DNA of 64,000 nt from Linyphia triangularis (GCA_963978545.1 OZ021722.1:36039365-36103364), one strand, 5' to 3'; numbered from the stretch's first letter, positions 32,380 to 46,493 are shown. Numbers and translations: made by a program. Notes: generated by a model not told the origin, from the letters alone.

Positions 32380-34775
32380 CCATTACACCATAGAACCCAA
32401 TTTTCCCACGCCGGGAATCGAACCCGTGCCGCCTGGGTGAGAGCCAGGAATCCTAACCACTAGACCACGTGGGACAGAATGCTTACGTAATCAAATAAAT
32501 TTTATATTTAATAAAATAATGAAGAAAATTATACAGAAACATTTTATTAATCTTTGGCATACTCAAGGGTGAAATAATTTTAAAAAAACTTACGTTCTAC
32601 TGAAATATGAGCTGGTATTGCTGGATCAAGAGATAAGAGTGCTGACCATTACATCATTGAACTTAATTTTCCCTTGCAAGGAATCGAAAATTGGCAGCCT
32701 GGGTGAGATCTTGTACTCCTAACCCTATGACAAAAGATACTCATGAGTTGCAATGTATCATCCTTTTGATTCAATAACTTTATTGCGTAAAAAAATATAT
32801 ATATCCAAAAATATTTCATTCCAGATATATTTAGACATGGTAGATTTAACAAAAAAATTAGGTTCTACCGAGATTCGAACTCGGATCGCTGGATTCAAAG
32901 TTCAGAGTGCTAACCATTACACAATAGAACCCAAATTTCCCACACCGGGAATTGAACCCGGGCCGCCTGGGTGAAAGCCAGGAATCCTAACCACTAGACC
33001 ACATGGGACAATAAGCCTACGCATTCGAACACTTTAGATATTTAATAAAATTATAAAGTCAACTATATGTAAAATTTTAAAAATAATCGCGTACATGAGG
33101 GATAATAATTTAGAAAAAAAACTTAGGTTCTACCGAGATTCGAACTCGGATCGCTGGATTCAGAGTCCAGAGTGCTTACCATTACACCATAGAACTCAAC
33201 TTTCCCACCCCTGGCATCGAACCCGGGCCACTTGGGTGAGAGCCAGGAATCCTAACCACTAGACCACATGGGACAATAAGCCTACGCATTCGAACACTTT
33301 AGATATTTAATAAAATTATAAAGTCAACTATACGTAAAATTTTAAAAATCATCGCATACATGAGAGATATTAATTTAGAAAAAAAACTTAGGTTCCACCG
33401 AGATTCGAACTCGGATCGCTGGATTCAGAGTCCAGAGTGCTGACCATTACACCATAGAACCCAATTTTCCCACGCCGGGAATCGAACCCGTGCCGCCTGG
33501 GTGAAAGCCAGGAATCCTAACCACTAGACCACATGGGACAGAATGCCTACGTATTCAAATAAGTTTTATATTTCATAAAATAATGAAGAAAATTATACGG
33601 AAACATTTTAATAATCCTCGACATACTCAAGGGTGAAATAATTGGAAAGAAATTTACGTTCTACTGAAATTTTAGCTGGTATCGCTGGATCCAGAGACAA
33701 GAGTGCTGACCATTACATCATTGAACTTAATTTTCCCACGCAAGGAATCAGAAATTGGCAGCCTGGGTGAGATCTAGTACTCCTAACCATATGACAAAAG
33801 AGTCTAATGAATTGCATTTTATCATCCTTTTGATTCAATAACTATATTGCGTAAAAAATACATATGTCCAAAAATATTTCATTCTAGATATATTTATACA
33901 TGATAGATTTATCAAAAAGACGAGGTTCTACCGAGATTCGAAATCGGATCGCTGGATTCAAGGTCCAGAGTGCTAACCATTAGACGATAAAACCAATTTT
34001 TCCCACGCCGGGAATCGAACCCGGGCCGCCTGGGTGAAAGCCAGGAATCCTAACCACTAGACCACATGGGACAATAAGCCTACGCATTCAAACACTTTAG
34101 ATATTTAATAAAATTATAAATTGAATTATACGTAAAATTTTAAAAATCATCGCATACATGAGGGATATTAATTTAGAAAAAAAAAATTTAGGTTCTACTG
34201 AGATTCGAACTCGGATCGCTGGATTCAGAGTACAGAGTGCTGACCATTACACCTTAGAACACAATTTTCCCAAGCCGGGAATCGAACCCGGGCCGCCTGG
34301 GTGAAAGCCATGAATAATAACCACTAGACCACATGGGACAGAATGCCTACGTATTCAAATAAATTTTATATTTAATAAAATAATGCAGAAAATTATACAG
34401 AAACATTTTTTAATCCTTGACATACTCAAGGGTGAAATAATTGGAAAAAAATTTACGTTCTACTGAAATTTTAGCTGGTATCGCTGGATCCAGAGACAAG
34501 AGTGCTGACCATTACATCATTGAACTTAATTTTCAAAAGCAAGGAATCAGAAATTGGCAGCCTGGGTGAGATCTAATACTCCTAACCATATGACAAAATA
34601 GTCTAATGAATTGCATTTTATCATCCTTTTGATTCAATAACTATATTGCGTAAAAAATACATATGTCCAAAAACATTTCATTCTAGATATATTTATACAT
34701 GATAGATTTAACAAAAAGACGAGGTTCTACCGAGATTCGAAATCGGATCGCTGGATTCAAGGTCCAGAGTGCTAA
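32380..34775 (-). repeat. 9-unit internal duplication, left copy (2,396 bp)
   Basis: The b-e-f-g-b-c-a-b-c order at 32,592-34,722 is repeated at 34,988-37,118 with a constant offset of 2,396 bp. Edges are approximate because they fall inside similar Gln genes (32,326 and 34,722). The right copy differs by at least one base in the Glu T arm near 35,345. The same pair recurs in the second 66-unit copy from about 49,931. Confidence 0.85.
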
Positions 34776-34793
34776 CCATTACACCATAGAACC
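34722..34793 (-). tRNA. tRNA-Gln (TTG), c/g hybrid with C33 and T53
   Basis: The 3' two-thirds are class c. The 5' end is the intact GGTTCTATGG, so TTTT is absent and U8, G9 are normal. It marks the junction of the 9-unit duplication. Similar hybrids are at 37,118, 52,273 and 54,669. Confidence 0.8.
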
Positions 34794-37171
34794 CAATTTT
34801 CCCACGCCGGGAATCGAACCCGTGCCGCCTGGGTGAGAGCCAGGAATCCTAACCACTAGACCACGTGGGACAGAATGCTTACGTAATCAAATAAATTTTA
34901 TATTTAATAAAATAATGAAGAAAATTATACAGAAACATTTTATTAATCTTTGGCATACTCAAGGGTGAAATAATTTTAAAAAAACTTACGTTCTACTGAA
35001 ATATGAGCTGGTATTGCTGGATCAAGAGATAAGAGTGCTGACCATTACATCATTGAACTTAATTTTCCCTTGCAAGGAATCGAAAATTGGCAGCCTGGGT
35101 GAGATCTTGTACTCCTAACCCTATGACAAAAGATACTCATGAGTTGCAATGTATCATCCTTTTGATTCAATAACTTTATTGCGTAAAAAAATATATATAT
35201 CCAAAAATATTTCATTCCAGATATATTTAGACATGGTAGATTTAACAAAAAAATTAGGTTCTACCGAGATTCGAACTCGGATCGCTGGATTCAAAGTTCA
35301 GAGTGCTAACCATTACACAATAGAACCCAAATTTCCCACACCGGAAATTGAACCCGGGCCGCCTGGGTGAAAGCCAGGAATCCTAACCACTAGACCACAT
35401 GGGACAATAAGCCTACGCATTCGAACACTTTAGATATTTAATAAAATTATAAAGTCAACTATATGTAAAATTTTAAAAATAATCGCGTACATGAGGGATA
35501 ATAATTTAGAAAAAAAACTTAGGTTCTACCGAGATTCGAACTCGGATCGCTGGATTCAGAGTCCAGAGTGCTTACCATTACACCATAGAACTCAACTTTC
35601 CCACCCCTGGCATCGAACCCGGGCCACTTGGGTGAGAGCCAGGAATCCTAACCACTAGACCACATGGGACAATAAGCCTACGCATTCGAACACTTTAGAT
35701 ATTTAATAAAATTATAAAGTCAACTATACGTAAAATTTTAAAAATCATCGCATACATGAGAGATATTAATTTAGAAAAAAAACTTAGGTTCCACCGAGAT
35801 TCGAACTCGGATCGCTGGATTCAGAGTCCAGAGTGCTGACCATTACACCATAGAACCCAATTTTCCCACGCCGGGAATCGAACCCGTGCCGCCTGGGTGA
35901 AAGCCAGGAATCCTAACCACTAGACCACATGGGACAGAATGCCTACGTATTCAAATAAGTTTTATATTTCATAAAATAATGAAGAAAATTATACGGAAAC
36001 ATTTTAATAATCCTCGACATACTCAAGGGTGAAATAATTGGAAAAAAATTTACGTTCTACTGAAATTTTAGCTGGTATCGCTGGATCCAGAGACAAGAGT
36101 GCTGACCATTACATCATTGAACTTAATTTTCCCACGCAAGGAATCAGAAATTGGCAGCCTGGGTGAGATCTAGTACTCCTAACCATATGACAAAAGAGTC
36201 TAATGAATTGCATTTTATCATCCTTTTGATTCAATAACTATATTGCGTAAAAAATACATATGTCCAAAAATATTTCATTCTAGATATATTTATACATGAT
36301 AGATTTATCAAAAAGACGAGGTTCTACCGAGATTCGAAATCGGATCGCTGGATTCAAGGTCCAGAGTGCTAACCATTAGACGATAAAACCAATTTTTCCC
36401 ACGCCGGGAATCGAACCCGGGCCGCCTGGGTGAAAGCCAGGAATCCTAACCACTAGACCACATGGGACAATAAGCCTACGCATTCAAACACTTTAGATAT
36501 TTAATAAAATTATAAATTGAATTATACGTAAAATTTTAAAAATCATCGCATACATGAGGGATATTAATTTAGAAAAAAAAAATTTAGGTTCTACTGAGAT
36601 TCGAACTCGGATCGCTGGATTCAGAGTACAGAGTGCTGACCATTACACCTTAGAACACAATTTTCCCAAGCCGGGAATCGAACCCGGGCCGCCTGGGTGA
36701 AAGCCATGAATAATAACCACTAGACCACATGGGACAGAATGCCTACGTATTCAAATAAATTTTATATTTAATAAAATAATGCAGAAAATTATACAGAAAC
36801 ATTTTTTAATCCTTGACATACTCAAGGGTGAAATAATTGGAAAAAAATTTACGTTCTACTGAAATTTTAGCTGGTATCGCTGGATCCAGAGACAAGAGTG
36901 CTGACCATTACATCATTGAACTTAATTTTCAAAAGCAAGGAATCAGAAATTGGCAGCCTGGGTGAGATCTAATACTCCTAACCATATGACAAAATAGTCT
37001 AATGAATTGCATTTTATCATCCTTTTGATTCAATAACTATATTGCGTAAAAAATACATATGTCCAAAAACATTTCATTCTAGATATATTTATACATGATA
37101 GATTTAACAAAAAGACGAGGTTCTACCGAGATTCGAAATCGGATCGCTGGATTCAAGGTCCAGAGTGCTAA
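34776..37171 (-). repeat. 9-unit internal duplication, right copy
   Basis: This is the partner of the copy ending near 34,775. Its last units are themselves followed by a 5-unit partial repeat: 36,052, 36,319, 36,586, 36,851 and 37,118 reappear at 37,384, 37,651, 37,917, 38,182 and 38,449, an offset of about 1,332 bp. Successive exchanges of different sizes are therefore layered on one another. Confidence 0.82.
34799..34870 (-). tRNA. tRNA-Glu (CTC) with A49
   Basis: The acceptor TCCCACG/CGTGGGA is perfect and only A49-G65 is unpaired. Confidence 0.88.
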
Positions 37172-37650
37172 CCATTACACCATAGAACCCAATTTTCCCA
37201 CGCCGGGAATCGAACCCGTGCCGCCTGGGTGAAAGCCAGGAATCCTAACCACTAGACCACATGGGACAGAATGCCTACGTATTCAAATAAGTTTTATATT
37301 TCATAAAATAATGAAGAAAATTATACGGAAACATTTTAATAATCCTCGACATACTCAAGGGTGAAATAATTGGAAAAAAATTTACGTTCTACTGAAATTT
37401 TAGCTGGTATCGCTGGATCCAGAGACAAGAGTGCTGACCATTACATCATTGAACTTAATTTTCCCACGCAAGGAATCAGAAATTGGCAGCCTGGGTGAGA
37501 TCTAGTACTCCTAACCATATGACAAAAGAGTCTAATGAATTGCATTTTATCATCCTTTTGATTCAATAACTATATTGCGTAAAAAATACATATGTCCAAA
37601 AATATTTCATTCTAGATATATTTATACATGATAGATTTATCAAAAAGACG

Positions 37651-37722
37651 AGGTTCTACCGAGATTCGAAATCGGATCGCTGGATTCAAGGTCCAGAGTG
37701 CTACCCATTAGACGATATAACC
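37651..37722 (-). tRNA. tRNA-Gln (TTG)-like, class c without internal TTTT
   Basis: The acceptor 5' strand is GGTTATA, which breaks the TTTT seen in other class c genes but adds an acceptor mismatch. C33 and T53 remain. It is duplicated at 55,202. Confidence 0.74.
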
Positions 37723-38978
37723 AATTTTTCCCACGCCGGGAATCGAACCCGGGCCGCCTGGGTGAAAGCCAGGAATCCTAACCACTAGACCACATGGGAC
37801 AATAAGCCTACGCATTCAAACACTTAAGATATTTAATAAAATTATAAATTGAATTATACGTAAAATTTTAAAAATCATAGCATACATGAGGGATATTAAT
37901 TTAGAAAAAAAAATTTAGGTTCTACTGAGATTCGAACTCGGATCGCTGGATTCAGAGTACAGAGTGCTGACCATTACACCTTAGAACACAATTTTCCCAA
38001 GCCGGGAATCGAACCCGGGCCGCCTGGGTGAAAGCCATGAATAATAACCACTAGACCACATGGGACAGAATGCCTACGTATTCAAATAAATTTTATATTT
38101 AATAAAATAATGCAGAAAATTATACAGAAACATTTTTTAATCCTTGACATACTCAAGGGTGAAATAATTGGAAAAAAATTTACGTTCTACTGAAATTTTA
38201 GCTGGTATCGCTGGATCCAGAGACAAGAGTGCTGACCATTACATCATTGAACTTAATTTTCAAAAGCAAGGAATCAGAAATTGGCAGCCTGGGTGAGATC
38301 TAATACTCCTAACCATATGACAAAATAGTCTAATGAATTGCATTTTATCATCCTTTTGATTCAATAACTATATTGCGTAAAAAATACATATGTTCAAAAA
38401 CATTTCATTCTAGATATATTTATACATGATAGATTTAACAAAAAGACGAGGTTCTACCGAGATTCGAAATCGGATCGCTGGATTCAAGGTCCAGAGTGCT
38501 AACCATTACACGATAAAACCAATTTTTCCCACGCCGGGAATCGAACCCGGGCCGCCTGGGTGAAAGCCAGGAATCCTAACCACTAGACCACATGGGACAA
38601 TAAGCCTACGCATTCAAACACTTTAGATATTTAATAAAATTATATAGTCAACCATATGTAAAATTTTAAAAATAATCGCGTACATGAGGGATATTAATTT
38701 AGAAAAAAAACTTAGGTTCTACCGAGATTCGAACTCGGATCGCTGGATTCAGAGTCCAGAGTGCTTACCATTACACCATAGAACTTAACTTTCCCACGCC
38801 TGGCATCGAACCCGGGCCCCTTGGGTGAGAGCCAGGATTCCTAACCACTAGACCACATGGGACAATAAGACTACGCAATCAAACACTTTAGATATTTAAT
38901 AAAATTTTAATGTCAACTATACGTAAAATTTTAAAAATCATCGCATACATGAGAGATATTAATTTAGAAAAAAAACTT

Positions 38979-39050
38979 AGGTTCCACCGAGATTCGAACT
39001 CGGATCGCTGGATTCAGAGTCCAGAGTGCTGACCATTACACAATAGAACC
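38979..39050 (-). tRNA. tRNA-Gln (CTG), g-type with T9
   Basis: All stems pair apart from one acceptor wobble. Position 9 is T in place of G. Confidence 0.9.
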
Positions 39051-39055
39051 CAATT

Positions 39056-39127
39056 TTCCCACGCCGGGAATCGAACCCGGGCCGCCTGGGTGAGAGCCAG
39101 GCATCCTAACCACTAGACCACGTGGGA
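39056..39127 (-). tRNA. tRNA-Glu (CTC), near-intact with G26
   Basis: Position 26 is G where other copies have T; the stems are perfect. This Glu is d-like behind a g-like Gln. Confidence 0.92.
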
Positions 39128-39511
39128 CAGAATGCTTACGTAATCAAATAAATTTTATATTTAATAAAATAATGAAGAAAATTATACAGAAACATTTTAT
39201 TAATCTTTGACATACTCAAGGGTGAAATAATTGGAAAAAAACTTACGTTCTACTGAAATATGAGCTGGTATTGCTGGATCAAGAGATAAGAGTGCTGACC
39301 ATTACATCATGGAACTTAATTTTCCCTGGCAAGGAATCGAAAATTGGCAGCCTGGGTGAGATCTTGTACTCCTAACCCTATGACAAAAGATACTCATGAG
39401 TTGCAATTTATCATCCTTTTGATTCAATAACTATATTGCGTAAAAAAAAATATATATCCAAAAATATTTCATTCCAGATATATTTAGACATGATAGATTT
39501 AACAAAAAACT

Positions 39512-39583
39512 AGGTTCTACCGAGATTCGAACTCGGATCGCTGGATTCAAAGTCCAGAGTGCTAACCATTACACCATAGAACC
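39512..39583 (-). tRNA. tRNA-Gln (TTG), intact (class e)
   Basis: Fully paired. Confidence 0.95.
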
Positions 39584-39588
39584 CAAAT

Positions 39589-39660
39589 TTCCCACACCGG
39601 GAATCGAACCCGGGCCGCCTGGGTGAAAGCCAGGAATCCTAACCACTAGACCACATGGGA
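39589..39660 (-). tRNA. tRNA-Glu (TTC), intact (class e)
   Basis: Fully paired with acceptor wobbles. Confidence 0.94.
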
Positions 39661-40386
39661 CAATAAGCCTACGCATTCAAACAATTTAGATATTTAATAA
39701 AATTATAAATTGAATTATACGTAAAATTTTAAAAATCATCGCATACATGAGGGATATTAATTTAGAAAAAAAAATTTAGGTTCTACTGAGATTCGAACTC
39801 GGATTGCTGGATTCAGAGTACAGAGTGCTGACCATTACACCTTAGAACACAATTTTCCCAAGCCGGGAATCGAACCCGGGCCGCCTGGGTGAAAGCCATG
39901 AATAATAACCACTAGACCACATGGGACAGAATGCCTACGTATTCAAATAAATTTTATATTTAATAAAATAATGCAGAAAATTATACAGAAACATTTTTTA
40001 ATCCTTGACATACTCAAGGGTGAAATAATTGGAAAAAAATTTACGTTCTACTGAAATTTTAGCTGGTATCGCTGGATCCAGAGACAAGAGTGCTGACCAT
40101 TACATCATTGAACTTAATTTTCAAAAGCAAGGAATCAGAAATTGGCAGCCTGGGTGAGATCTAATACTCCTAACCATATGACAAAATAGTCTAATGAATT
40201 GCATTTTATCATCCTTTTGATTCAATAACTATATTGCGTAAAAAATACATATGTCCAAAAACATTTCATTCTAGATATATTTATACATGATAGATTTAAC
40301 AAAAAGACGAGGTTCTACCGAGATTCGAAATCGGATCGCTGGATTCAAGGTCCAGAGTGCTAACCATTACACGATAAAACCAATTT

Positions 40387-40458
40387 TTCCCACGCCGGGA
40401 ATCGAACCCGGGCCGCCTGGGTGAAAGCCAGGAATCCTAACCACTAGACCACATGGGA
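40387..40458 (-). tRNA. tRNA-Glu (TTC) at the junction between 66-unit copies
   Basis: It is intact. It is c-type on its 3' side and is followed by the variant spacer with aacaattta, which marks the start of the repeat. Copy 1 runs into copy 2 inside or beside this gene. Confidence 0.95.
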
Positions 40459-42167
40459 CAATAAGCCTACGCATTCAAACAATTTAGATATTTAATAAAA
40501 TTATAAATTGAATTATACGTAAAATTTTAAAAATCATCGCATACATGAGGGATATTAATTTAGAAAAAAAAATTTAGGTTCTACTGAGATTCGAACTCGG
40601 ATCGCTGGATTCAGAGTACAGAGTGCTGACCATTACACCTTAGAACACAATTTTCCCAAGCCGGGAATCGAACCCGGGCCGCCTGGGTGAAAGCCATGAA
40701 TAATAACCACTAGACCACATGGGACAGAATGCCTACGTATTCAAATAAATTTTATATTTAATAAAATAATACAGAAAATTATACAGAAACATTTTTTAAT
40801 CCTTGACATACTCAAGGGTGAAATAATTGGAAAAAAATTTACGTTCTACTGAAATTTTAGCTGGTATCGCTGGATCCAGAGACAAGAGTGCTGACCATTA
40901 CATCATTGAACTTAATTTTCCAAAGCAAGGAATCAGAAATTGGCAGCCTGGGTGAGATCTAATACTCCTAACCATATGATAAAATAGTCTAATGAATTGC
41001 ATTTTATCATCCTTTTGATTCAATAACTATATTGCGTAAAAAATACATATGTCCAAAAACATTTCATTCTAGATATATTTATACATGATAGATTTAACAA
41101 AAAGACGAGGTTCTACCGAGATTCGAAATCGGATCGCTGGATTCAAGGTCCAGAGTGCTAACCATTACACGATAAAACCAATTTTTCCCACGCCGGGAAT
41201 CGAACCCGGGCCGCCTGGGTGAAAGCCAGGAATCCTAACCACTAGACCACATGGGACAATAAGCCTACGCATTCAAACACTTTAGATATTAAATAAAATT
41301 ATAAATTGAATTATACGTAAAATTTTAAAAATCATCGCATACATGAGGGATATTAATTTAGAAAAAAAAATTAGGTTCTACCGAGATTCGAACTCGGATC
41401 GCTGGATTCAGAGTCCAGAGTGCTGACCATTACACCTTAGAACACAATTTTCCCAAGCCGGGAATCGAACCCGGGCCGCCTGGGTGAAAGCCAGGAATCC
41501 TAACCACTAGACCACATGGGACAATAAGCCTACGCATTCAAACACTTTAGATATTTAATAAAATTATAAATTGAATTATACGTAAAATTTTAAAAATCAT
41601 CGCATACATGAGGGATATTAATTTAGAAAAAAAATTTAGGTTCTACCGAGATTCGAACTCGGATCGCTGGATTCAGAGTCCAGAGTGCTGACCATTACAC
41701 CTTAGAACACAATTTTCCCAAGCCGGGAATCGAACCCGGGCCGCCTGGGTGAAAGCCATGAATAATAACCACTAGACCACATGGGACAGAATGCCTACGT
41801 ATTCAAATAAATTTTATATTTAATAAAATAATGCAGAAAATTATACAGAAACATTTTTTAATCCTTGACATACTCAAGGGTGAAATAATTGGAAAAAAAT
41901 TACGTTCAACTGAAATTTGAGCTGGTATCGCTTTATCCAGAGACAAGAGTGCTGACCATTACATCATTGAACTTAATTTTCCCACGCAAGGAATCGAAAA
42001 TTAGCAGCCTGGGTGAGATCTAGTATTCCTAACCATATGACAAAATAGTCTAATGAATTGCATTTTATCATCAATTTGATTCAATAACTATATTGCTTAA
42101 AAAATATATATATCCAAAAATATTTCATTCCAGATATATTTAGACATGATAGATTTAACAAAAAACT

Positions 42168-42239
42168 AGGTTCTACCGAGATTCGAACTCGGATCGCTGG
42201 ATTCAGAGTCCAGAGTGCTGACCATTACACCATAGAACC
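42168..42239 (-). tRNA. tRNA-Gln (CTG), intact (class d)
   Basis: Copy of 24,617. Confidence 0.96.
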
Positions 42240-42244
42240 CAATT

Positions 42245-42316
42245 TTCCCACGCCGGGAATCGAACCCGGGCCGCCTGGGTGAGAGCCAGGAATCCTAACC
42301 ACTAGACCACGTGGGA
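42245..42316 (-). tRNA. tRNA-Glu (CTC), intact (class d)
   Basis: Copy of 24,694. Confidence 0.96.
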
Positions 42317-42700
42317 CAGAATGCTTACGTAATCAAATAAATTTTATATTTAATAAAATAATGAAGAAAATTATACAGAAACATTTTATTAATCTTTGAC
42401 ATACTCAAGGGTGAAATAATTGGAAAAAAACTTACGTTCTACTGAAATATGAGCTGGTATTGCTGGATCAAGAGATAAGAGTGCTGACCATTACATCATT
42501 GAACTTAATTTTCCCTCGCAAGGAATCGTAAATTGGCAGCCTGGGTGAGATCTTGTACTCCTAACCCTAAGACAAAAGATACTCATGAGTTGCAATTTAT
42601 CATCCTTTTGATTCAATAACTATATTGCGTAAAAAAATATATATATCCAAAAATATTTCATTCCAGATATATTTAGACATGATAGATTTAACAAAAAACT

Positions 42701-42772
42701 AGGTTCTACCGAGATTCGAACTCGGATCGCTGGATTGAAAGTCCAGAGTACTAACCATTACACCATAGAACC
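42701..42772 (-). tRNA. tRNA-Gln body with Glu anticodon TTC (second copy)
   Basis: The same G36-to-C change as at 25,150, here at plus-strand base 42,737. The variant predates the 17,551-bp duplication. Confidence 0.88.
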
Positions 42773-45088
42773 CAAATTTCCCACACCGGGAATCGAACCC
42801 GGGCCGCCTGGGTGAAAGCCAGGAATCCTAACCACTAGACCACATGGGACAATAAGCCTACGCATTCAAACAATTTAGATATTTAATAAAATTATAAATT
42901 GAATTATACGTAAAATTTTAAAAATCATCGCATACATGAGGGATATTAATTTAGAAAAAAAAATTTAGGTTCTACTGAGATTCGAACTCGGATCGCTGGA
43001 TTCAGAGTACAGAGTGCTGACCATTACACCTTAGAACACAATTTTCCCAAGCCGGGAATCGAACCCGGGCCGCCTGGGTGAAAGCCATGAATAATAACCA
43101 CTAGACCACATGGGACAGAATGCCTACGTATTCAAATAAATTTTATATTTAATAAAATAATGCAGAAAATTATACAGAAACATTTTTTAATCCTTGACAT
43201 ACTCAAGGGTGAAATAATTGGAAAAAAATTTACGTTCTACTGAAATTTTAGCTGGTATCGCTGGATCCAGAGACAAGAGTGCTGACCATTACATCATTGA
43301 ACTTAATTTTCCAAAGCAAGGAATCAGAAATTGGCAGCCTGGGTGAGATCTAATACTCCTAACCATATGACAAAATAGTCTAATGAATTGCATTTTATCA
43401 TCCTTTTGATTCAATAACTATATTGCGTAAAAAATACATATGTCCAAAAACATTTCATTCTAGATATATTTATACATGATAGATTTAACAAAAAGACGAG
43501 GTTCTACCGAGATTCGAAATCGGATCGCTGGATTCAAGGTCCAGAGTGCTAACCATTACACGATAAAACCAATTTTTCCCACGCCGGGAATCGAACCCGG
43601 GCCGCCTGGGTGAAAGCCAGGAATCCTAACCACTAGACCACATGGGACAATAAGCCTACGCATTCAAACACTTTAGATATTTAATAAAATTATAAATTGA
43701 ATTATACGTAAAATTTTAAAAATCATCGCATACATGAGGGATATTAATTTAGAAAAAAAATTTAGGTTCTACCGAGATTCGAACTCGGATCGCTGGATTC
43801 AGAGTCCAGAGTGCTGACCATTACACCTTAGAACACAATTTTCCCAAGCCGGGAATCGAACCCGGGCCGCCTGGATGAAAGCCATGAATAATAACCACTA
43901 GACCACATGGGACAATAAGTTTACGCATTCAAACACTTTAGATATTTAATAAAATTATAAATTGAATTATACGTAAAATTTTAAAAATCATCGCATACAT
44001 GAGGGATATTAATTTAGAAAAAAAAATTAGGTTCTACCGAGATTCGAACTCGGATCGCTGGATTCAGAGTCCAGAGTGCTGACCATTACACCTTAGAACA
44101 CAATTTTCCCAAGCCGGGAATCGAACCAGGGCCGCCTGGGTGAAAGCCAGGAATAATAACCACTAGACCACATGGGACAATAAGCCTACGCATTCAAACA
44201 CTTTAGATATTTAATAAAATTATAAATTGAATTATACGTAAAATTTTAAAAATCATCGCATACATGAGGGATATTAATTTAGAAAAAAAATTTAGGTTCT
44301 ACCGAGATTCGAACTCGGATCGCTGGATTCAGAGTCCAGAGTGCTGACCATTACAACTTAGAACACAATTTTCCCAATCCGGGAATCGAACCCGGGCCGC
44401 CTGGGTGAAAGCCAGGAATCCTAACCACTAGACCACATGGGACAATAAGCCTACGCATTCAAACACTTTAGATATTTAATAAAATTATAAATTGAAATAT
44501 ACGTAAAATTTTAAAAATCATCGCATAAGTGAGGGATATTAATTTAGAAAAAAAATTTAGGTTCTACCGAGATTCGAACTCGGATCGCTGGATTCAGAGT
44601 CCAGAGTGCTGACCATTACACCTTAGAACACAATTTTCCCAAGCCGGGAATCGAACCCGGGCCGCCTGGGTGAAAGCCATGAATAATAACCACTAGACCA
44701 CATGGGACAGAATGCCTACGTATTCAAATAAATTTTATATTTAATAAAATAATGCAGAAAATTATACAGAAACATTTTTTAATCCTTGACATACTCAAGG
44801 GTGAAATAATTGGAAAAAAATTACGTTCAACTGAAATTTGAGCTGGTATCGCTTTATCCAGAGACAAGAGTCCTGACCATTACATCATTGAACTTAATTT
44901 TCCCATGCAAGGAATCGAAAATTAGCAGCCTGGGTGAGATCTAGTATTCCTAACCATATGACAAAATAGTCTAATGAATTGCATTTTATCATCAATTTGA
45001 TTCAATATATATATTGCTTAAAAAATATATATATCCAAAAATATTTCATTCCAGATATATTTAGACATGATAGATTTAACAAAAAACT

Positions 45089-45160
45089 AGGTTCTACCGA
45101 GATTCGAACTCGGATCGCTGGATTCAGAGTCCAGAGTGCTGACCATTACACCATAGAACC
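45089..45160 (-). tRNA. tRNA-Gln (CTG), intact (class d)
   Basis: Copy of 27,538. Confidence 0.96.
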
Positions 45161-45165
45161 CAATT

Positions 45166-45237
45166 TTCCCACGCCGGGAATCGAACCCGGGCCGCCTGGG
45201 TGAGAGCCAGGAATCCTAACCACTAGACCACGTGGGA
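45166..45237 (-). tRNA. tRNA-Glu (CTC), intact (class d)
   Basis: Copy of 27,615. Confidence 0.96.
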
Positions 45238-45621
45238 CAGAATGCTTACGTAATCAAATAAATTTTATATTTAATAAAATAATGAAGAAAATTATACAGA
45301 AACATTTTATTAATCTTTGACATACTCAAGGGTGAAATAATTGGAAAAAAACTTACGTTCTACTGAAATATGAGCTGGTATTGCTGGATCAAGAGATAAG
45401 AGTGCTGACCATTACATCATTGAACTTAATTTTCCCTCGCAAGGAATCGAAAATTGGCAGCCTGGGTGAGATCTTGTACTCCTAACCCTATGACAAAAGA
45501 TACTCATGAGTTGCAATTTATCATCCTTTTGATTCAATAACTATATTGCGTAAAAAAATATATATATCCAAAAATATTTCATTCCAGATATATTTAGACA
45601 TGATAGATTTAACAAAAAACT

Positions 45622-45693
45622 AGGTTCTACCGAGATTCGAACTCGGATCGCTGGATTCAAAGTCCAGAGTGCTAACCATTACACCATAGAACC
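45622..45693 (-). tRNA. tRNA-Gln (TTG), intact (class e)
   Basis: Copy of 28,071. Confidence 0.95.
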
Positions 45694-45698
45694 CAAAT

Positions 45699-45770
45699 TT
45701 CCCACACCGGGAATCGAACCCGGGCCGCCTGGGTGAAAGCCAGGAATCCTAACCACTAGACCACATGGGA
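45699..45770 (-). tRNA. tRNA-Glu (TTC), intact (class e)
   Basis: Copy of 28,148. Confidence 0.94.
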
Positions 45771-46416
45771 CAATAAGCCTACGCATTCAAACAATTTAGA
45801 TATTTAATAAAATTATAAATTGAATTATACGTAAAATTTTAAAAATCATCGCATACATGAGGGATATTAATTTAGAAAAAAAATTTAGGTTCTACCGAGA
45901 TTCGAACTCGGATCGCTGGATTCAGAGTCCAGAGTGCTGACCATTACACCTTAGAAAACAATTTTCCCAAGCCGGGAACCGAACCCGGGCCGCCTGGGTG
46001 AAAGCCAGGAATCCTAACCACTAGACCACATGGGACAGAATGCCTACGTATTCAAATAAATTTTATATTTAATAAAATAATGCAGAAAATTATACAGAAA
46101 CATTTTTTAATCCTTGACATACTTAAACGTGAAATAATTGGGAAAAAATTACGTTCAACTGAAATTTGAGCTGGTATCGCTTTATCCAGAGACAAGAGTG
46201 CTGACCATTACATCATTGAACTTAATTTTCCCACGCAAGGAATCGAAAATTAGCAGCCTGGGTGAGATCTAGTATTCCTAACCATATGACAAAATAGTCT
46301 AATGAATTGCATTTTATCATCAATTTGATTCAATAACTATATTGCTTAAAAAATATATATATCCAAAAATATTTCATTCCAGATATATTTAGACATGATA
46401 GATTTAACAAAAAACT

Positions 46417-46488
46417 AGGTTCTACCGAGATTCGAACTCGGATCGCTGGATTCAGAGTCCAGAGTGCTGACCATTACACCATAGAACC
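46417..46488 (-). tRNA. tRNA-Gln (CTG), intact (class d)
   Basis: Copy of 28,866. Confidence 0.96.
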
Positions 46489-46493
46489 CAATT

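Larger units (their letters stand above)
22844..40394 (-). repeat. 66-unit higher-order repeat, copy 1 (17,551 bp)
   Basis: Left edges and class: 23025a, 23290b, 23557c, 23822a, 24087a, 24351b, 24617d, 24883b, 25150e, 25416a, 25681b, 25948c, 26213a, 26478a, 26743a, 27008a, 27272b, 27538d, 27804b, 28071e, 28336a, 28600b, 28866d, 29132b, 29399h, 29665b, 29932e, 30198a, 30464b, 30731c, 30996a, 31261b, 31528h, 31794b, 32061f, 32326g, 32592b, 32860e, 33125f, 33390g, 33656b, 33923c, 34190a, 34455b, 34722c, 34988b, 35256e, 35521f, 35786g, 36052b, 36319c, 36586a, 36851b, 37118c, 37384b, 37651c, 37917a, 38182b, 38449c, 38714f, 38979g, 39245b, 39512e, 39778a, 40043b, 40310c. The left breakpoint lies between 22,844 and about 22,930, that is, within or just beside the Glu gene at 22,836. 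Confidence 0.95.
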
